In this document: positions 27,221 to 36,741 of the stretch, one piece after another
How the letters are laid out: every line of letters begins with the position of its first letter
How positions within the stretch are numbered: position 1 is the first letter of the stretch
Origin: Shewanella litorisediminis
Lineage (GTDB): Bacteria > Pseudomonadota > Gammaproteobacteria > Enterobacterales > Shewanellaceae
NCBI RefSeq assembly: GCF_016834455.1
Contig: NZ_CP069213.1
Coordinates: 1,922,501 to 1,986,500, forward strand
Length of the DNA: 64,000 nucleotides
Direction of reading: 5' to 3'
Notes under the pieces: model-generated
What the model was told of the DNA's origin: nothing
Seen by the model: only the letters and a program-made list of their open reading frames with translations
Database searches by the model: none
Program-made: the position numbers and the translations under genes

Positions 27221-27229
27221 ACTGGGCGA

Positions 27230-28561
27230 CTAAAAGTCCTGACCCAGATCGCTCAGGCCACCCAGGCGGGGACTGAATAGCTGATGGTGCATACGAATTG
27301 CGAATTCATCCGTCATGCCGGAAATATAATCGGCAATGACCCGCATGGCGTTTTCACCACTGTCGGCGGCCTCGCGCCAGCGTCCCTGGGTATTCAGGGG
27401 CAGCAGCCTTTCGGGATCGGAGGCAAAGGCTTCAAACAGCTGCATCACCATCTGTTGCCCCTTGTACTCAAGCATCTGCACTTCGGGCTTTCTCACCACA
27501 TAGCGCCACACAAATCGCTTGAGTGCGTTGAGTGCCTGGGCGAACTCTTCTTCCAGCACGGCGTTGTGGCGAAGAAGGGGCTCATCAAAACGCGCGTCTT
27601 CCACCATGGCGATAGCCGTGACAAAGCCATTGACCAGGGTGCCGATGGCGTCTTTGCGAAGATGGTGCTCAGCAGCAAAAAGGTGAGTATCTATGGTGCC
27701 AAGTTCAGTCTGTATCCAACTGTCGCCGCTTTCTCTGAGCAGCGGCGCCACAACGTCCAGCCATTGTTCACGGCTGACAATGCCCATCACTATGGCATCT
27801 TCGAGGTCATGCACCGCATAGGCGATGTCATCGGCGAGCTCCATGATGGTGGCATCCAGTGATTTGAAAAGCGTCCGGCCGTGGCGTCGTCCTTCTGCCG
27901 GTGTAAATTGGCAGAATGTGTCCCTGTCCGCCGCAGAAAGCGGAGCAAGCACCCAATCGAGCATATCGGCGTCTTCAGTGAAAACCGCTTTCACCGGTGG
28001 CCAGTCAGAGGGGCGAAGCTGACGGTAGTGAGCGACTTCCACATGGGGAGCGCCGGATTTAAGCAGCGTAGCAAGCTGGGGGTACTTAAGAATGCCAAGC
28101 AGGGTGCGCCTGCAAAGGTTCATACCAAAGCCGGGGGTATAGGGCTCCAGCTTGGTGAGTATACGAAATGTCTGGCCGTTGCCTTCAAAACCGCCATGGT
28201 CGCGCATCATGTAATTGAGCGCCACTTCGCCGCCATGTCCAAAGGGCGGGTGGCCGATATCGTGGGCCAGACACAGGGATTCAATCAGGCTCATGGAGTC
28301 AATCAGTGACTCTTTATCGGGATGTTTACGCTTAAGCTGGGCCGCAATGCCTGTGCCGATCTGTGATACTTCCAGGGAGTGGGTGAGGCGGGTGCGGTAA
28401 AAGTCATTCATCCCCACGCCAAGCACCTGGGTTTTCGCCTGCAATCGCCTGAAGGCGGCACTGTGCAGTACCCGGGCGCGGTCACGTTGAAACGGACTGC
28501 GGTGGTCATTGCGTCTGTGTTTGTCTTCGCCGTGGCGGCGTTCATGCCATGGATTTTGCAT
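27230..28561 (-). CDS. dGTP triphosphohydrolase-like HD-domain protein
   Basis: 443 residues of the dGTPase-like family (type 2, shorter than E. coli Dgt of 505). Members split dNTPs to nucleoside and triphosphate. Seen: [20 protein letters not shown] at the N-terminus, the HD metal motif with [24 protein letters not shown] and later [16 protein letters not shown]. It lies 9 bases after yfbR in the same direction; a pair of HD nucleotide hydrolases suggests shared nucleotide-pool control. Confidence 0.93.
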   Translation of the reverse strand: MQNPWHERRHGEDKHRRNDHRSPFQRDRARVLHSAAFRRLQAKTQVLGVGMNDFYRTRLTHSLEVSQIGTGIAAQLKRKHPDKESLIDSMSLIESLCLAHDIGHPPFGHGGEVALNYMMRDHGGFEGNGQTFRILTKLEPYTPGFGMNLCRRTLLGILKYPQLATLLKSGAPHVEVAHYRQLRPSDWPPVKAVFTEDADMLDWVLAPLSAADRDTFCQFTPAEGRRHGRTLFKSLDATIMELADDIAYAVHDLEDAIVMGIVSREQWLDVVAPLLRESGDSWIQTELGTIDTHLFAAEHHLRKDAIGTLVNGFVTAIAMVEDARFDEPLLRHNAVLEEEFAQALNALKRFVWRYVVRKPEVQMLEYKGQQMVMQLFEAFASDPERLLPLNTQGRWREAADSGENAMRVIADYISGMTDEFAIRMHHQLFSPRLGGLSDLGQDF

Positions 28562-28570
28562 CTTGGCTCC

Positions 28571-29158
28571 TCAGAGCATGCGGTTTATCTCGTCCAGATC
28601 CAGTTTAAAGCTGGGCACATAACAATCCAGAAAATACTTAACAGCCGGGTTGGGGTTCGCGTCGAGCATGGCTTCCAGGCGGCTGCGGGCGGTGTTGAAT
28701 TCGCGGTTACCGGCCTTGAGCTCTTCAAGACACTTAAGATAGGCGCACAGGGTGTCTGCCGATTTGACCAGCTGCTTTATCTCCTGGTCGGCGTCATCGG
28801 CAATCAGTAAGGGGCGATAGTCCTCTTTAAACTCCTCTGGCACCATCTCGAGCAACCTTTCCTCGGCTATCGCCTCGATTTTTTTGTATTCAAACTCGAT
28901 GTCTTTGTTGAAGTACTTTACCGGTGTGGGCAAGTCGCCTGTGAGCACTTCAGAGGCATCGTGAAAAATAGCGAGTGTGGCGGCCTTACAGGCATCCAGC
29001 TGCATACCAAACTGGCGATTGGCTATGACGGCCAGACCATGGGCTACCATGGCCACTTGCAGTGAATGTTCCTGCACATTCTCGGAGCGGACGTTAAACA
29101 TCAGCGGCCAGCGCTGAATAAGCTTGAGGCGCGCGAGATGGGCGAAAAGATGGCTCAT
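28571..29158 (-). CDS. yfbR: 5'-deoxynucleotidase YfbR
   Basis: 195 residues. YfbR removes phosphate from deoxyribonucleoside 5'-monophosphates. Seen: HD-domain metal residues in [36 protein letters not shown] and [17 protein letters not shown], all typical of YfbR. The ATG at 29158 ([19 protein letters not shown]) is chosen since it matches the known N-terminus and has GGGGAG upstream; the longer frame to 29221 adds 21 unlikely residues. Placed between alaA and the dGTPase-like gene; yfbR beside alaA (yfbQ) is conserved in enterics. Confidence 0.93.
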   Translation of the reverse strand: MSHLFAHLARLKLIQRWPLMFNVRSENVQEHSLQVAMVAHGLAVIANRQFGMQLDACKAATLAIFHDASEVLTGDLPTPVKYFNKDIEFEYKKIEAIAEERLLEMVPEEFKEDYRPLLIADDADQEIKQLVKSADTLCAYLKCLEELKAGNREFNTARSRLEAMLDANPNPAVKYFLDCYVPSFKLDLDEINRML

Positions 29159-29328
29159 GATAAACTCCCCGTGATGCGAAATATGGCGTTTCATGTACGC
29201 GAAATGAGCTGGGATAGCCACACTTTACAGCAACTTAATGGTGAATGTCACAAGAACAACCATCCAGTGAAAACAAGCACGCCGACAGAGTCGTCGGCGT
29301 GAAGTGAGTTTGAGCCTGGGGCGCAGTT

Positions 29329-30543
29329 TTACTGCCGGTAGTGTTCCAAAAACTCACCGAAGGCGCCCAGCGCCTTTTCCAAATCTTCCTTATGGGGCAA
29401 AAAGACCACCCGCAGGTGATCCGGCTCCGGCCAGTTAAAGGCGCTGCCCTGAACGAGCAGAATTTTCTTCTCCTTTAACAAATCCAGCACCAATCGTTCA
29501 TCGTCACGCAGATTAAAGCGCTTGGGATCCAATTTGGGGAAGGCATACAGGGCGCCCTTGGGCTTTTTACAGGTGACTCCGGGGATGGCGTTCAGGTACT
29601 CAAAGCAGGTATCGCGCTGCACGCTTAAACGGCCAGTGGGCAGAATAAGCTCGTTAATACTCTGGTAACCGCCAAGCGCAGTCTGAACCGCATGTTGATT
29701 GGGCACGTTGGCACACAGTCGCATGGAGGCCAGCATGTCCAGACCCTCGATGTAACTTTTTGCGGCCTTGAGATTGCCGGACAGCATCATCCAACCGACA
29801 CGGAAGCCAGCTGCACGATAGGCTTTGGACAGACCATTGAAGGTCACGGTAAGAATGTCATCCGACAGGCTGGCAGCAGGGATATGCACGGCGTCATCGT
29901 AGAGGATTTTATCGTAAATCTCATCGGCAAACAGAATGAGTGAGTGTTCGCGGCAAAGCGCTACAATCTCCAGCAACAGCTCTCGGCTGTACACCGCACC
30001 TGTTGGGTTGTTGGGGTTGATTATCACTATCGCGCGGGTGCGTGGGCTGATTTTTGCCTTGATGTCGTCAAGATCCGGAAACCAATCTGACTCTTCATCG
30101 CAGCGGTAATGCACAGCGTTGCCGCCGGAAAGATTGGCGGCAGCGGTCCAAAGCGGGTAGTCGGGTGAGGGGATAAGCACCTCATCGTCGGTGTTCAGCA
30201 GGCCCTGCAAGGCCATCACTATCAGTTCTGAAACACCATTGCCTATGTACACGTCTTCAATATCGACCCCGAAAATCCCCTGGGACTGATAGTGTTGCAC
30301 TATGGCTTTACGGGCAGAAAACAGGCCTTTGGACTCGCAATAGCCCTGGGCACTGGGGAGATTCAAAATGACATCACGGACGATTTCTTCCGGCGCTTCG
30401 AAACCGAAAGGGGCCGGGTTTCCAATATTCAGTTTGAGGATCCTGTGGCCTTCGTCTTCCAGACGACGCGCCTCCTTGTGCACCGGGCCACGAATGTCGT
30501 AGCAAACGGTGTCTAATTTATTGGACTTAATGATAGGACGCAT
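29329..30543 (-). CDS. alaA: Glutamate-pyruvate aminotransferase AlaA
   Basis: 404 residues, same as E. coli AlaA (YfbQ). A PLP fold-type I aminotransferase that makes alanine from pyruvate and glutamate. Seen: KLNIGNPAPFGFEAPEEI, SQGIFGVDIEDVYIGNGVSELI, INPNNPTGAVY, LFADEIYDKILYD and the PLP-lysine segment FNGLSKAYRAAGFRVGW. Upstream of yfbR, 170 bases away, in the same direction. Confidence 0.95.
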   Translation of the reverse strand: MRPIIKSNKLDTVCYDIRGPVHKEARRLEDEGHRILKLNIGNPAPFGFEAPEEIVRDVILNLPSAQGYCESKGLFSARKAIVQHYQSQGIFGVDIEDVYIGNGVSELIVMALQGLLNTDDEVLIPSPDYPLWTAAANLSGGNAVHYRCDEESDWFPDLDDIKAKISPRTRAIVIINPNNPTGAVYSRELLLEIVALCREHSLILFADEIYDKILYDDAVHIPAASLSDDILTVTFNGLSKAYRAAGFRVGWMMLSGNLKAAKSYIEGLDMLASMRLCANVPNQHAVQTALGGYQSINELILPTGRLSVQRDTCFEYLNAIPGVTCKKPKGALYAFPKLDPKRFNLRDDERLVLDLLKEKKILLVQGSAFNWPEPDHLRVVFLPHKEDLEKALGAFGEFLEHYRQ

Positions 30544-31187
30544 CCTGTACCTCTGGACCGTGATCTGCTGGGAAAATATGGCGTGCTTGCCAGAGGCTCA
30601 CAATAACCAAGTTAAAGGCAACATAAAAGAGAATAAACTTCAAAAATATAAAATAAATTCAGTAATAAACACTGAAATAACTATCCATCAATCCACTGTA
30701 AAAGTATTTAAAACCAAATACCGTCATTTTTTGAGTGTGGGGTGCCTGACTTCGGCCATTACAGCGCAGACACTGCCAGCACCTGTCTGTTTGCCAGCTA
30801 ACAGAATGTGGATAGGGGATTTCGCGGTGAAAGCTAAAAAAGCCTGCAAAAATAACGCATGTCTATTCGATAAATAGCACCGAATTCAGGTAGAGAAGAG
30901 TTTGTTTAAGTTATTGTTAATTAATGATTAAAATCCAGCTTGTTGTGCATGGTCAAAAAAAGAGCGCTTTGAATGGAATTTCTGGTTGACTGGTCAGACG
31001 ATGCACATTATTTTTCTGCCCGATGTTTTTACCCGGCACGAACAATAGCGGCAGCTGTAACCTGACCGACTGGCGGTATGCCCATAATAAAGCAGAAATT
31101 TCGGTGCCCTGGAGAGAATGAGGTCCTTCGGGTGCCGGCACCCAGAAACTTTTGCCCTCGTTGGGCCCTGATAGAGGACCTGTTTGC
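30544..31187. other. Long intergenic region between alaA and the NhaC-family gene
   Basis: 644 bases without a convincing gene. The alaA-proximal half (30600-30720) is AT-rich and contains TTCAGT-7-ACTGAA (30658-30676), a possible operator. The distal half is GC-richer and ends in a structured leader. A 15-codon reading frame at 31000-31047 (MHIIFLPDV...) has no clear ribosome site. A frame on the minus strand at 30953-31477 runs into the antiporter gene and is judged a shadow. Confidence 0.55.
31103..31187 (+). promoter_or_regulatory. Structured 5' leader that can hide the antiporter ribosome site
   Basis: AGGTCC (31121-31126) pairs with GGACCT (31176-31181), which overlaps the GAGG ribosome site at 31174-31177. 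Inside this closing helix are a perfect 14-base palindrome at 31130-31143 (GGGTGCCGGCACCC) and a GCCC-5-GGGC hairpin at 31154-31166. GGTGCC at 31103-31108 could pair with GGCACC at 31137-31142 as an alternative fold. Suggests translational control; no known riboswitch class was recognised. Confidence 0.45.
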
Positions 31188-32570
31188 ATGTCTGAGCCGA
31201 CAGCGATAAGTCTGATCCCACCCTTTGTGGTGCTGGCGCTGGCCATTTGGTTGCGTCGACCCATCCTTGCTCTGATCATCGGCGCCATTGCCGGTTTGCT
31301 CCTGCTGGACCCATCATCTGTGCTCGGTAACTTTGCCGATGCGTCTTTGAAGGTGATGCAGGATGAAACCATCGGCTGGCTTATCCTGGTGTGTGGCAGC
31401 TTTGGTGCCCTGATTGCGCTGCTGGTGCGCACCGGTGGCGCGCTTGCATTTGGTCGCAAAGCGATTTTGCTCGCCAAAGGCCGGAAATCCTCGCTGTTTA
31501 TGACCTTTGTGCTGGGTCTGGTGATCTTTATTGACGATTACCTTAATGCGCTGACCGTGGGTGAAACCATGAAGCGTGTGACCGACAAGTTTAAAGTCTC
31601 CCGTGAGATGCTGGCTTACGTTGTGGACTCCACCGCCGCCCCCGTGTGTGTGTTGGTACCGCTGTCAACCTGGGCTGTGTTCTTCGGTGGCCTGTTGGTA
31701 GACAACGGTGTTGCCGCTGACGGAGAAGCCATCAGCGTCTATATGTCGGCCATTCCCTACATGCTGTATGCCTGGCTTGCCGTGATTATGGTGCTTTTGG
31801 TGGTGGTTGGTGTAGTGCCGGCCATTGGCCCGATGAAGAAGGCTGAACTTGCCGCTGCCCAGGGCGAGCCTGCCAAAGCACAGGTAGATTGGGAAGAGGT
31901 GCATACCTCTGACGAGTATGCCGTAAAAGCCATAGAAGATGAGTTTGAGCACGCCGACAAGCACGGTAAACTGCACAACTTTTTGGTGCCTCTGGCGCTT
32001 CTGGTGGCCTTTACCGTCTACTTTGATATCGACGTCTGGAAAGGCCTGCTGGCAACACTGGCTGTGACTCTGCCTTACTACGCCGTGCAAAAGCTGATGC
32101 CAATGTCTGAGATGATGGATCAGATGATTGACGGCTTTAAGAGCATGTTGCCAGCCATTGGTACAGTGGTCGCTGCCTTTATCTTTAAAGATGTGTGCGA
32201 TCAGCTGCTGCTGCCACAGTATGTGATTGACACCTTGAGCCCCTACATGACGGCCAAAATGCTGCCCGCGATTGTGTTCCTGGCGATGGCTGTGCTGGCG
32301 TTTGCTACCGGCTCCAGCTGGGGCATCTTTGCGGTGACCATCCCGATTGTGATGCCACTCGCCAATGCCGTTGGCGCCGATACCGCTCTGGTGATTGGTG
32401 CGCTCTTGTCAGCTTCATCTTTCGGCAGCCAGGCGTGTTTCTACTCAGATTCGACAGTGCTTGCTGCGCAGGGCTCTGGCTGTAATCTGGTTAGCCATGC
32501 CGTGACTCAGTTGCCTTATGCGCTGATTGCCGCCGCCTTTGCCTTTGTGGGCTTTATCCTGCTGGCGTAA
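31188..32570 (+). CDS. NhaC-family Na+/H+ antiporter-like transporter
   Basis: 460-residue inner-membrane transporter with about 11 hydrophobic spans. Seen: the NhaC-superfamily core VIFIDDYLNALTVGETMKRV near 119-138, VDSTAAPVCVLVPLSTWAVFFGGLL near 155-180 and the C-terminal SFGSQACFYSDSTVLAAQGSG. An acidic loop (VDWEEVHTSDEYAVKAIEDEFEHADKHGK region) lies mid-protein. The driving ion and substrate cannot be told; family members exchange Na+ with H+ or with organic or amino acids. ATG 31188 is chosen because GAGG lies 10 bases upstream; the frame to 31152 begins inside the leader hairpins. Confidence 0.85.
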   Translation: MSEPTAISLIPPFVVLALAIWLRRPILALIIGAIAGLLLLDPSSVLGNFADASLKVMQDETIGWLILVCGSFGALIALLVRTGGALAFGRKAILLAKGRKSSLFMTFVLGLVIFIDDYLNALTVGETMKRVTDKFKVSREMLAYVVDSTAAPVCVLVPLSTWAVFFGGLLVDNGVAADGEAISVYMSAIPYMLYAWLAVIMVLLVVVGVVPAIGPMKKAELAAAQGEPAKAQVDWEEVHTSDEYAVKAIEDEFEHADKHGKLHNFLVPLALLVAFTVYFDIDVWKGLLATLAVTLPYYAVQKLMPMSEMMDQMIDGFKSMLPAIGTVVAAFIFKDVCDQLLLPQYVIDTLSPYMTAKMLPAIVFLAMAVLAFATGSSWGIFAVTIPIVMPLANAVGADTALVIGALLSASSFGSQACFYSDSTVLAAQGSGCNLVSHAVTQLPYALIAAAFAFVGFILLA

Positions 32571-32590
32571 TTGGTGCTGCGACAACAATA

Positions 32591-32619
32591 AAAACACCCG
32601 GCTTGCCGGGTGTTTTTTT
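32591..32619 (+). terminator. Terminator after the antiporter gene
   Basis: AAAACACCCGGC at 32591-32602 pairs with GCCGGGTGTTTT at 32605-32616, with a run of Ts. Confidence 0.92.
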
Positions 32620-32645
32620 ATGCCTGTTTACGGGATTTGCCATAG

Positions 32646-32675
32646 CATGCACGCCGTTTGCCGGGTGCGTGCATG
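32646..32675. repeat. GC-rich hairpin in the antiporter-efp gap
   Basis: CATGCACGC at 32646-32654 is perfectly complementary to GCGTGCATG at 32667-32675, loop 12 bases. No T-run. Role unknown. Confidence 0.5.
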
Positions 32676-32875
32676 ATGGGGCTCTCCAAGGGGACGTTTC
32701 CTGCACTCATTTACTTGCATAACCACTTCATGAGTCTGCGGGTTAGAGCAGGTTGAGAAAGTAATAGATGCGGCTTATACATCACCAGCAATGGCGTGGA
32801 AGCGTGGTAACGCATCTTGCGCCTTCAGCGGCAAGTACAGCACTGGAGGCAGGCCTGAAACCTGGATTTCAGACA

Positions 32876-32904
32876 ACAAAAAAGCCAGCTCGGGGCTGGC
32901 TTTT
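32876..32904 (-). terminator. Terminator after efp
   Basis: AAAAGCCAGC pairs with GCTGGCTTTT over TCGGG; A-run on the plus strand gives the U-run in the efp transcript. Confidence 0.88.
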
Positions 32905-32921
32905 GACTCAATGAAGGGCGA

Positions 32922-33488
32922 TTAGTTTACGCGCTTCTTGAATTCACCGGTACGGGTGTCGATTTCGATTTTGTCGCCTTCTTTAACGAAGTCGGCAACC
33001 ATCAGCTCTATGTCGCTGCCAACCAGTTTGGCTGGCTTCATTACTTTACCGGAGGTGTCACCACGGGCAGCTGGCTCGGTGTAGCCAACTTCACGGATGA
33101 TGGTGGTTGGCATTTCAACAGAAATGGCCTTGCCTTCGTAGAAGGTTACCTGACAGGTTTCTTCCATACCATCAACGATGTACTTGGCAGCGTCGCCTAC
33201 GTTTTCGGCTTCAACGTCGTACTGGTTGTACTCGGCATCCATGAATACGTACATTGGATCAGCGAAGTAAGAGTAGGTGCAATCCAGACGCTCCAGAACG
33301 ATAACGTCCATCTTGTCTTCACCCTTGAAGGTGGTCTCGGTAGAAGAGTCGATCAGCAGGTTTTTCAGCTTCATCTTAACGATGGCAGCGTTACGGCCTG
33401 AACGGGTGGTTTCAGTCTTCTGAACAACCCATGGGCTGTCGTTAAACATGATCACGTTACCGGGACGGATTTCATGAGCAGTTTTCAT
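32922..33488 (-). CDS. efp: Elongation factor P, arginine-rhamnosylation type
   Basis: 188 residues, normal length. EF-P enters the ribosomal E site and relieves stalling at polyproline stretches. Seen: KOW-like N-terminal domain and the loop TRSGRNAA with Arg32 at the modified position, in place of the Lys34 loop used by the EpmA/B system; C-terminal OB domain ends [32 protein letters not shown]. The Arg32 type is rhamnosylated by EarP, whose gene lies directly upstream on the same strand. Confidence 0.97.
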   Translation of the reverse strand: MKTAHEIRPGNVIMFNDSPWVVQKTETTRSGRNAAIVKMKLKNLLIDSSTETTFKGEDKMDVIVLERLDCTYSYFADPMYVFMDAEYNQYDVEAENVGDAAKYIVDGMEETCQVTFYEGKAISVEMPTTIIREVGYTEPAARGDTSGKVMKPAKLVGSDIELMVADFVKEGDKIEIDTRTGEFKKRVN

Positions 33489-33528
33489 TACTAAATTTCC
33501 TATATCTTGGACGTTTAACTTTAAGGCG

Positions 33529-34695
33529 CTATCTTAACGATTTTTTGACGAATTGCACTAGCCTGGTTGCCAGATCTGTCGTCTTAAGTGCATCGATTGG
33601 CCATTGTTTGGCGTGTGCCAACAAGGGCGAAGCGAAAGATTCGATATTTTGCCAGTGCTGCTGCACGGCATCCGCCTGTTGCTGATTGAACGCAAGGTTC
33701 AAGTTTTTCCAGCAATCTGCAATCTCAGGGGCCAGATTATCGCAGTAAAGGCGCATAAAAGCTTCTAATTTTACCAGGTGGTAGTCTTCTTCCTGCTGGT
33801 AAATGTGCCAAATAAAGGGGCGAGAGGCCCATTGTGCCCTTAGAAAGGAGTCTTCTCCGCGCACAATATTAAAATCGGCGCTCCAAAGCAGGCGATCGTA
33901 GCCGGCCTGGTCAGTCATCGGCAGTATGTGGATGCTAAGCGCCCCGTGACAGAACTGCTCGCCAGGTTCGACATCGGCCGGCGCCTTTGGCAGATACGAT
34001 GCCAAACTGCTGAGGCTGCGGCCCTTTGGCACCAGCAGGTGCACCGGAGTGGATGACTGTGACCAGAGATCGCAAAGTCCACCAAGAGCCAGTGTCTCAT
34101 AGCTGAAAAGACTGATGACCTTGTCGTCGTCTTCAATGCCACTCAGCCCCAGGCTTTTAAAAAGATTGAGCTTGTTGGCACTGTCTGCCTGCCAGGCATC
34201 CCTTTCATCAAAGAGTGACTTTTCGCAAATCAGGCCGCCGCTGGCGGCTGAAAAACCGGGCATATAAAAGTATTTGTTGATGCCGCCGCCCTGAAATGAG
34301 GGCAGGCCATGGCAGCCATCGACCCAGTCTTCGGCGCTCAGATATTCAAGATTGATCCAAAGCGGTGGCTCGGAGGAGGCTTTGGCGGTGGCTTTTACCG
34401 ACTCAGGCAATTCACAGGCAAAGGCTTCGATCAGCACGGCGCCGGGCGTGTAATCGAGGTCCAGGGGCGTATTCCACTGATTAATAGTGACGCCTTCAAG
34501 GGTTTGCGAGCCAAGCGCTGGGTCAAGCGCTGGCAATATGTGGGCAAAGCTTTTGAGGTCATCCACCCAAAGCACGATGGGCAGCTGATATTCCAACGCC
34601 AGTTGTTTTGACAGGCGCCAGGTAACGCCGATATCGCCGTAATTATCTACGACGGCACAAAAGATGTCCCAGTGGTTGGAATGTGGATTGGTCAT
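33529..34695 (-). CDS. earP: EF-P arginine rhamnosyltransferase EarP
   Basis: 388 residues. EarP moves rhamnose from dTDP-rhamnose to Arg32 of EF-P. Seen: the family N-terminus [26 protein letters not shown] with the catalytic Asp in the DNYGDIG segment, IEAFACELP, and the late [25 protein letters not shown] nucleotide-sugar region. It precedes efp with a 40-base gap. ATG 34695 is preferred (AGGTG about 12 bases upstream); a GTG at 34725 gives ten extra residues without a ribosome site. Confidence 0.95.
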   Translation of the reverse strand: MTNPHSNHWDIFCAVVDNYGDIGVTWRLSKQLALEYQLPIVLWVDDLKSFAHILPALDPALGSQTLEGVTINQWNTPLDLDYTPGAVLIEAFACELPESVKATAKASSEPPLWINLEYLSAEDWVDGCHGLPSFQGGGINKYFYMPGFSAASGGLICEKSLFDERDAWQADSANKLNLFKSLGLSGIEDDDKVISLFSYETLALGGLCDLWSQSSTPVHLLVPKGRSLSSLASYLPKAPADVEPGEQFCHGALSIHILPMTDQAGYDRLLWSADFNIVRGEDSFLRAQWASRPFIWHIYQQEEDYHLVKLEAFMRLYCDNLAPEIADCWKNLNLAFNQQQADAVQQHWQNIESFASPLLAHAKQWPIDALKTTDLATRLVQFVKKSLR

Positions 34696-34732
34696 AGGGG
34701 CATGACACCTGAAGTGGGTTAGCACTGAAACG

Positions 34733-34758
34733 AAAAAGCGGCGTAAACGCCGCCTTTT
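34733..34758 (-). terminator. Terminator after fldA
   Basis: AAAAAGCGGCG pairs with CGCCGCCTTTT over TAAA. It separates fldA from earP-efp on the minus strand. Confidence 0.85.
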
Positions 34759-34773
34759 GCAAACTTACAGAAA

Positions 34774-35301
34774 TCAGTCGGCCAACTCAGCCAGACACAT
34801 CTCTTCATAAATCTGCTTGACCCACTGATCAACACGTTCTTCGGTCAGTTCTGGCTGACGGTCTTCGTCAATACCCAGACCCACGAAGTGATCGTCATCC
34901 ACCAGCGCTTTGGAGGCTTCGAAGTTATAACCGGCAGTAGGCCAGTGACCGACTATGATACCACCACGGGTTTCGACGATGTCGCGTACCATGCCCATGG
35001 CATCGAGGAAGTACTCGGCATAATCTTCCTGATCGCCGCAACCGAAAATGGCTACCAGCTTGTCGGTAAAGTCGATTTGCTCGAGCTCCGGGAAAAAGTC
35101 ATCCCAGTCGCACTGCGCTTCACCGTAGTACCAGGTTGGGATCCCGAACAGCAGCAGGTCAAATTCGGCGATCTGCTCCTTGGTGCTCTTGGCGATGTCT
35201 TTCACATCCACCATCTGCTTACCCAGTTTTTTCTGGATCATCTTGGCGACAGCTTCGGTGTTGCCTGTGTCACTGCCGAAAAAAAGACCTACAGTAGCCA
35301 T
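34774..35301 (-). CDS. fldA: Flavodoxin I
   Basis: 175 residues. FMN-carrying one-electron donor in the cytoplasm. Seen: FMN phosphate loop GLFFGSDTGNTEAVAK, GIPTWYYGEAQCDWDDF around the isoalloxazine ring and the long-chain flavodoxin insertion. Start ATG 35301 follows AAAGGAAAGAC; 19 upstream residues in the open frame are not part of the protein. ybfE lies 53 bases upstream in the same direction, the order seen in E. coli. Confidence 0.96.
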   Translation of the reverse strand: MATVGLFFGSDTGNTEAVAKMIQKKLGKQMVDVKDIAKSTKEQIAEFDLLLFGIPTWYYGEAQCDWDDFFPELEQIDFTDKLVAIFGCGDQEDYAEYFLDAMGMVRDIVETRGGIIVGHWPTAGYNFEASKALVDDDHFVGLGIDEDRQPELTEERVDQWVKQIYEEMCLAELAD

Positions 35302-35354
35302 TGTCTTTCCTTTAAATATCAGTTGCGTTTGCGCGGCATCTGCAAAAGTTTGAT

Positions 35355-35627
35355 TCACTCGTCAAACGATTGCTTAAGTATGCATTCGATTAATTGGCTG
35401 CGGCTGATGTTACTGGCCAGCGCCTTTTCGTTCAAGGCGTCGTACAAATCTTGTGACACCTTTAACTCTATTCGCTTGAGACCCTTTGCCTTGTCCCGTT
35501 GGATCTGGTTTCGCTTATTCACCCTCAGTTGCGTTTCCCGGGGAAGGGGATTGCTTCTGGGGCGTCCACGGCGCTTTTCATCGGCAAAGAGATCGATTGT
35601 TGTTCTGTCTGCTGCTTCTTTTGCCAT
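35355..35627 (-). CDS. ybfE: Ribbon-helix-helix protein YbfE
   Basis: 90 residues. Seen: basic N-terminal half (KRRGRPRSNPLPRETQLRVNKRNQ) and a C-terminal ribbon-helix-helix-like segment KRIELKVSQDLYDALNEKALASNISRSQLIE. E. coli YbfE is LexA-regulated, but I found no LexA box (CTGT-N8-ACAG) near this copy. It overlaps none of its neighbours and follows the DUF2788 gene by 7 bases. Confidence 0.87.
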   Translation of the reverse strand: MAKEAADRTTIDLFADEKRRGRPRSNPLPRETQLRVNKRNQIQRDKAKGLKRIELKVSQDLYDALNEKALASNISRSQLIECILKQSFDE

Positions 35628-35634
35628 TTTCTCA

Positions 35635-35856
35635 TTAGCCTATACCGGCACCTTCCCAGGTCATTTGAATAATGCCCTTGGCGACAAAGCCCGCACACCC
35701 TAAAAACAGCACCAACCAAACGATATAGCGGCCAAACTTGGGCACATTGCCCTGTTTAAGCACGTCATGGATCGCCATGCCAATGAAGAAGAATATGGCA
35801 GCGAAAAACAGGTTTAATCCCAGTGTTTCTATCTGCTGCATATACTCGGCTAACAT
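35635..35856 (-). CDS. DUF2788 small membrane protein
   Basis: 73 residues, two hydrophobic spans (about 13-31 and 43-63), matching the short DUF2788 family; function unknown. It lies 7 bases upstream of ybfE on the same strand, probably in one transcript with ybfE and perhaps fldA. Confidence 0.85.
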   Translation of the reverse strand: MLAEYMQQIETLGLNLFFAAIFFFIGMAIHDVLKQGNVPKFGRYIVWLVLFLGCAGFVAKGIIQMTWEGAGIG

Positions 35857-35952
35857 CAGCGCTGACTCCGGCGTTGCTTGGCGTAGGGGGTAAACCCGGC
35901 CTTGAAAAAGAGGCGCGAATATATCACATCATATTAGCGTCTGCTATAGCCT

Positions 35953-36741
35953 TTACCCGTGTAACTCAGGGTGTTGGCTGTCCAGAAAATTTTTCACCAG
36001 TCTATTAAAGATGCCGGGCTTTTGTGCATGCAGCCAGTGGCCTGCACCGCCGATGGACTTAAGCTGCACCTTGGGAAACTGGGAGAGGATGGCGTCTTTG
36101 TGTGACGCAGTCACATAGTCGGACTCATCGCCGCGGATAAAGAGGGTGGGGCCGCTGTAATGCCGGTGATTGAAGGGCCAGCCGATAATCTCGTCATAAG
36201 AGGCTATCAGGCCGTTCAGGTTCATTCGCCAGCTGAAGCCTGTTTCCGCCCGGCGAAAGCTTTTCAGCAAAAACTGAGATGTGGCTTCATCCACCCCTCT
36301 GGCTAGCAGGTGATTCAAGGCATCTTTCCTGTCTATGCTGCCATCCAGCGGCAGGGAGGTGAGCGCCGCAAACACCCTTTGATGGCGCGGTGCATAAGGT
36401 ACCGGAGCTATGTCGGCGGCCACGACCGAGCTGACGCGCTCAGGGTGCAGGAGCGCCGTGGCCAGCACGATTTTGCCCCCCATGGAATGGCCAATGAGAT
36501 GCGCTTTCGTGGTGCCCAATTCATCCAGCAATGCGACCAGGCTTGCAGCAAGGCTTGGGTAGTCCATCTTATCCCAGTGAGGGCTTTGGCCGTGATTGGG
36601 CACATCGACGCGGGTCACGCGATAATCACTCTCGAGGGTTTGTGCCAGGGCCTTGAGATTATCCAGATCACCAAAAAGGCCGTGGACCAGAATGACATCT
36701 TCGCCGACGCCGTGGGTCTGATAGTTAAGCTGCGTTGACAT
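35953..36741 (-). CDS. ybfF: Alpha/beta-hydrolase esterase YbfF
   Basis: 262 residues. Family members hydrolyse short acyl esters and thioesters in vitro. Seen: oxyanion segment LVHGLFGDLDNLKAL, the nucleophile elbow in IGHSMGGKIVLATA (Ser about 95), the acid in RGDESDYV and the His in GAGHWLHAQKP. Divergent from seqA, the same arrangement as ybfF/seqA in E. coli. Confidence 0.93.
   Translation of the reverse strand: MSTQLNYQTHGVGEDVILVHGLFGDLDNLKALAQTLESDYRVTRVDVPNHGQSPHWDKMDYPSLAASLVALLDELGTTKAHLIGHSMGGKIVLATALLHPERVSSVVAADIAPVPYAPRHQRVFAALTSLPLDGSIDRKDALNHLLARGVDEATSQFLLKSFRRAETGFSWRMNLNGLIASYDEIIGWPFNHRHYSGPTLFIRGDESDYVTASHKDAILSQFPKVQLKSIGGAGHWLHAQKPGIFNRLVKNFLDSQHPELHG

Larger units (their letters stand above)
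32571..32921. other. Convergent intergenic region between the antiporter gene and efp
   Basis: 351 bases, no gene seen. Contains the antiporter terminator (32591-32619), a strong hairpin at 32646-32675 and the efp terminator (32876-32904). The 200 bases between the hairpin and the efp terminator hold nothing I recognise. Confidence 0.6.

Noticed and set aside
30509..30877. Plus-strand frame of 122 residues in the alaA-antiporter gap
   Set aside because: It overlaps the alaA start, is AT-rich, lacks a ribosome site and has no family features.
30940..31187. Lysine or glycine riboswitch before the NhaC-family gene
   Set aside because: The conserved core sequences of these riboswitches are not found; only generic helices are seen.
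30953..31477. Minus-strand frame of 174 residues covering the antiporter leader
   Set aside because: More than half overlaps the antiporter gene in antisense; the protein has no clear domain. A decayed gene fragment in the leader cannot be excluded.
35628..35952. LexA box for ybfE
   Set aside because: No CTGT-N8-ACAG-like sequence is present upstream of ybfE or the DUF2788 gene.
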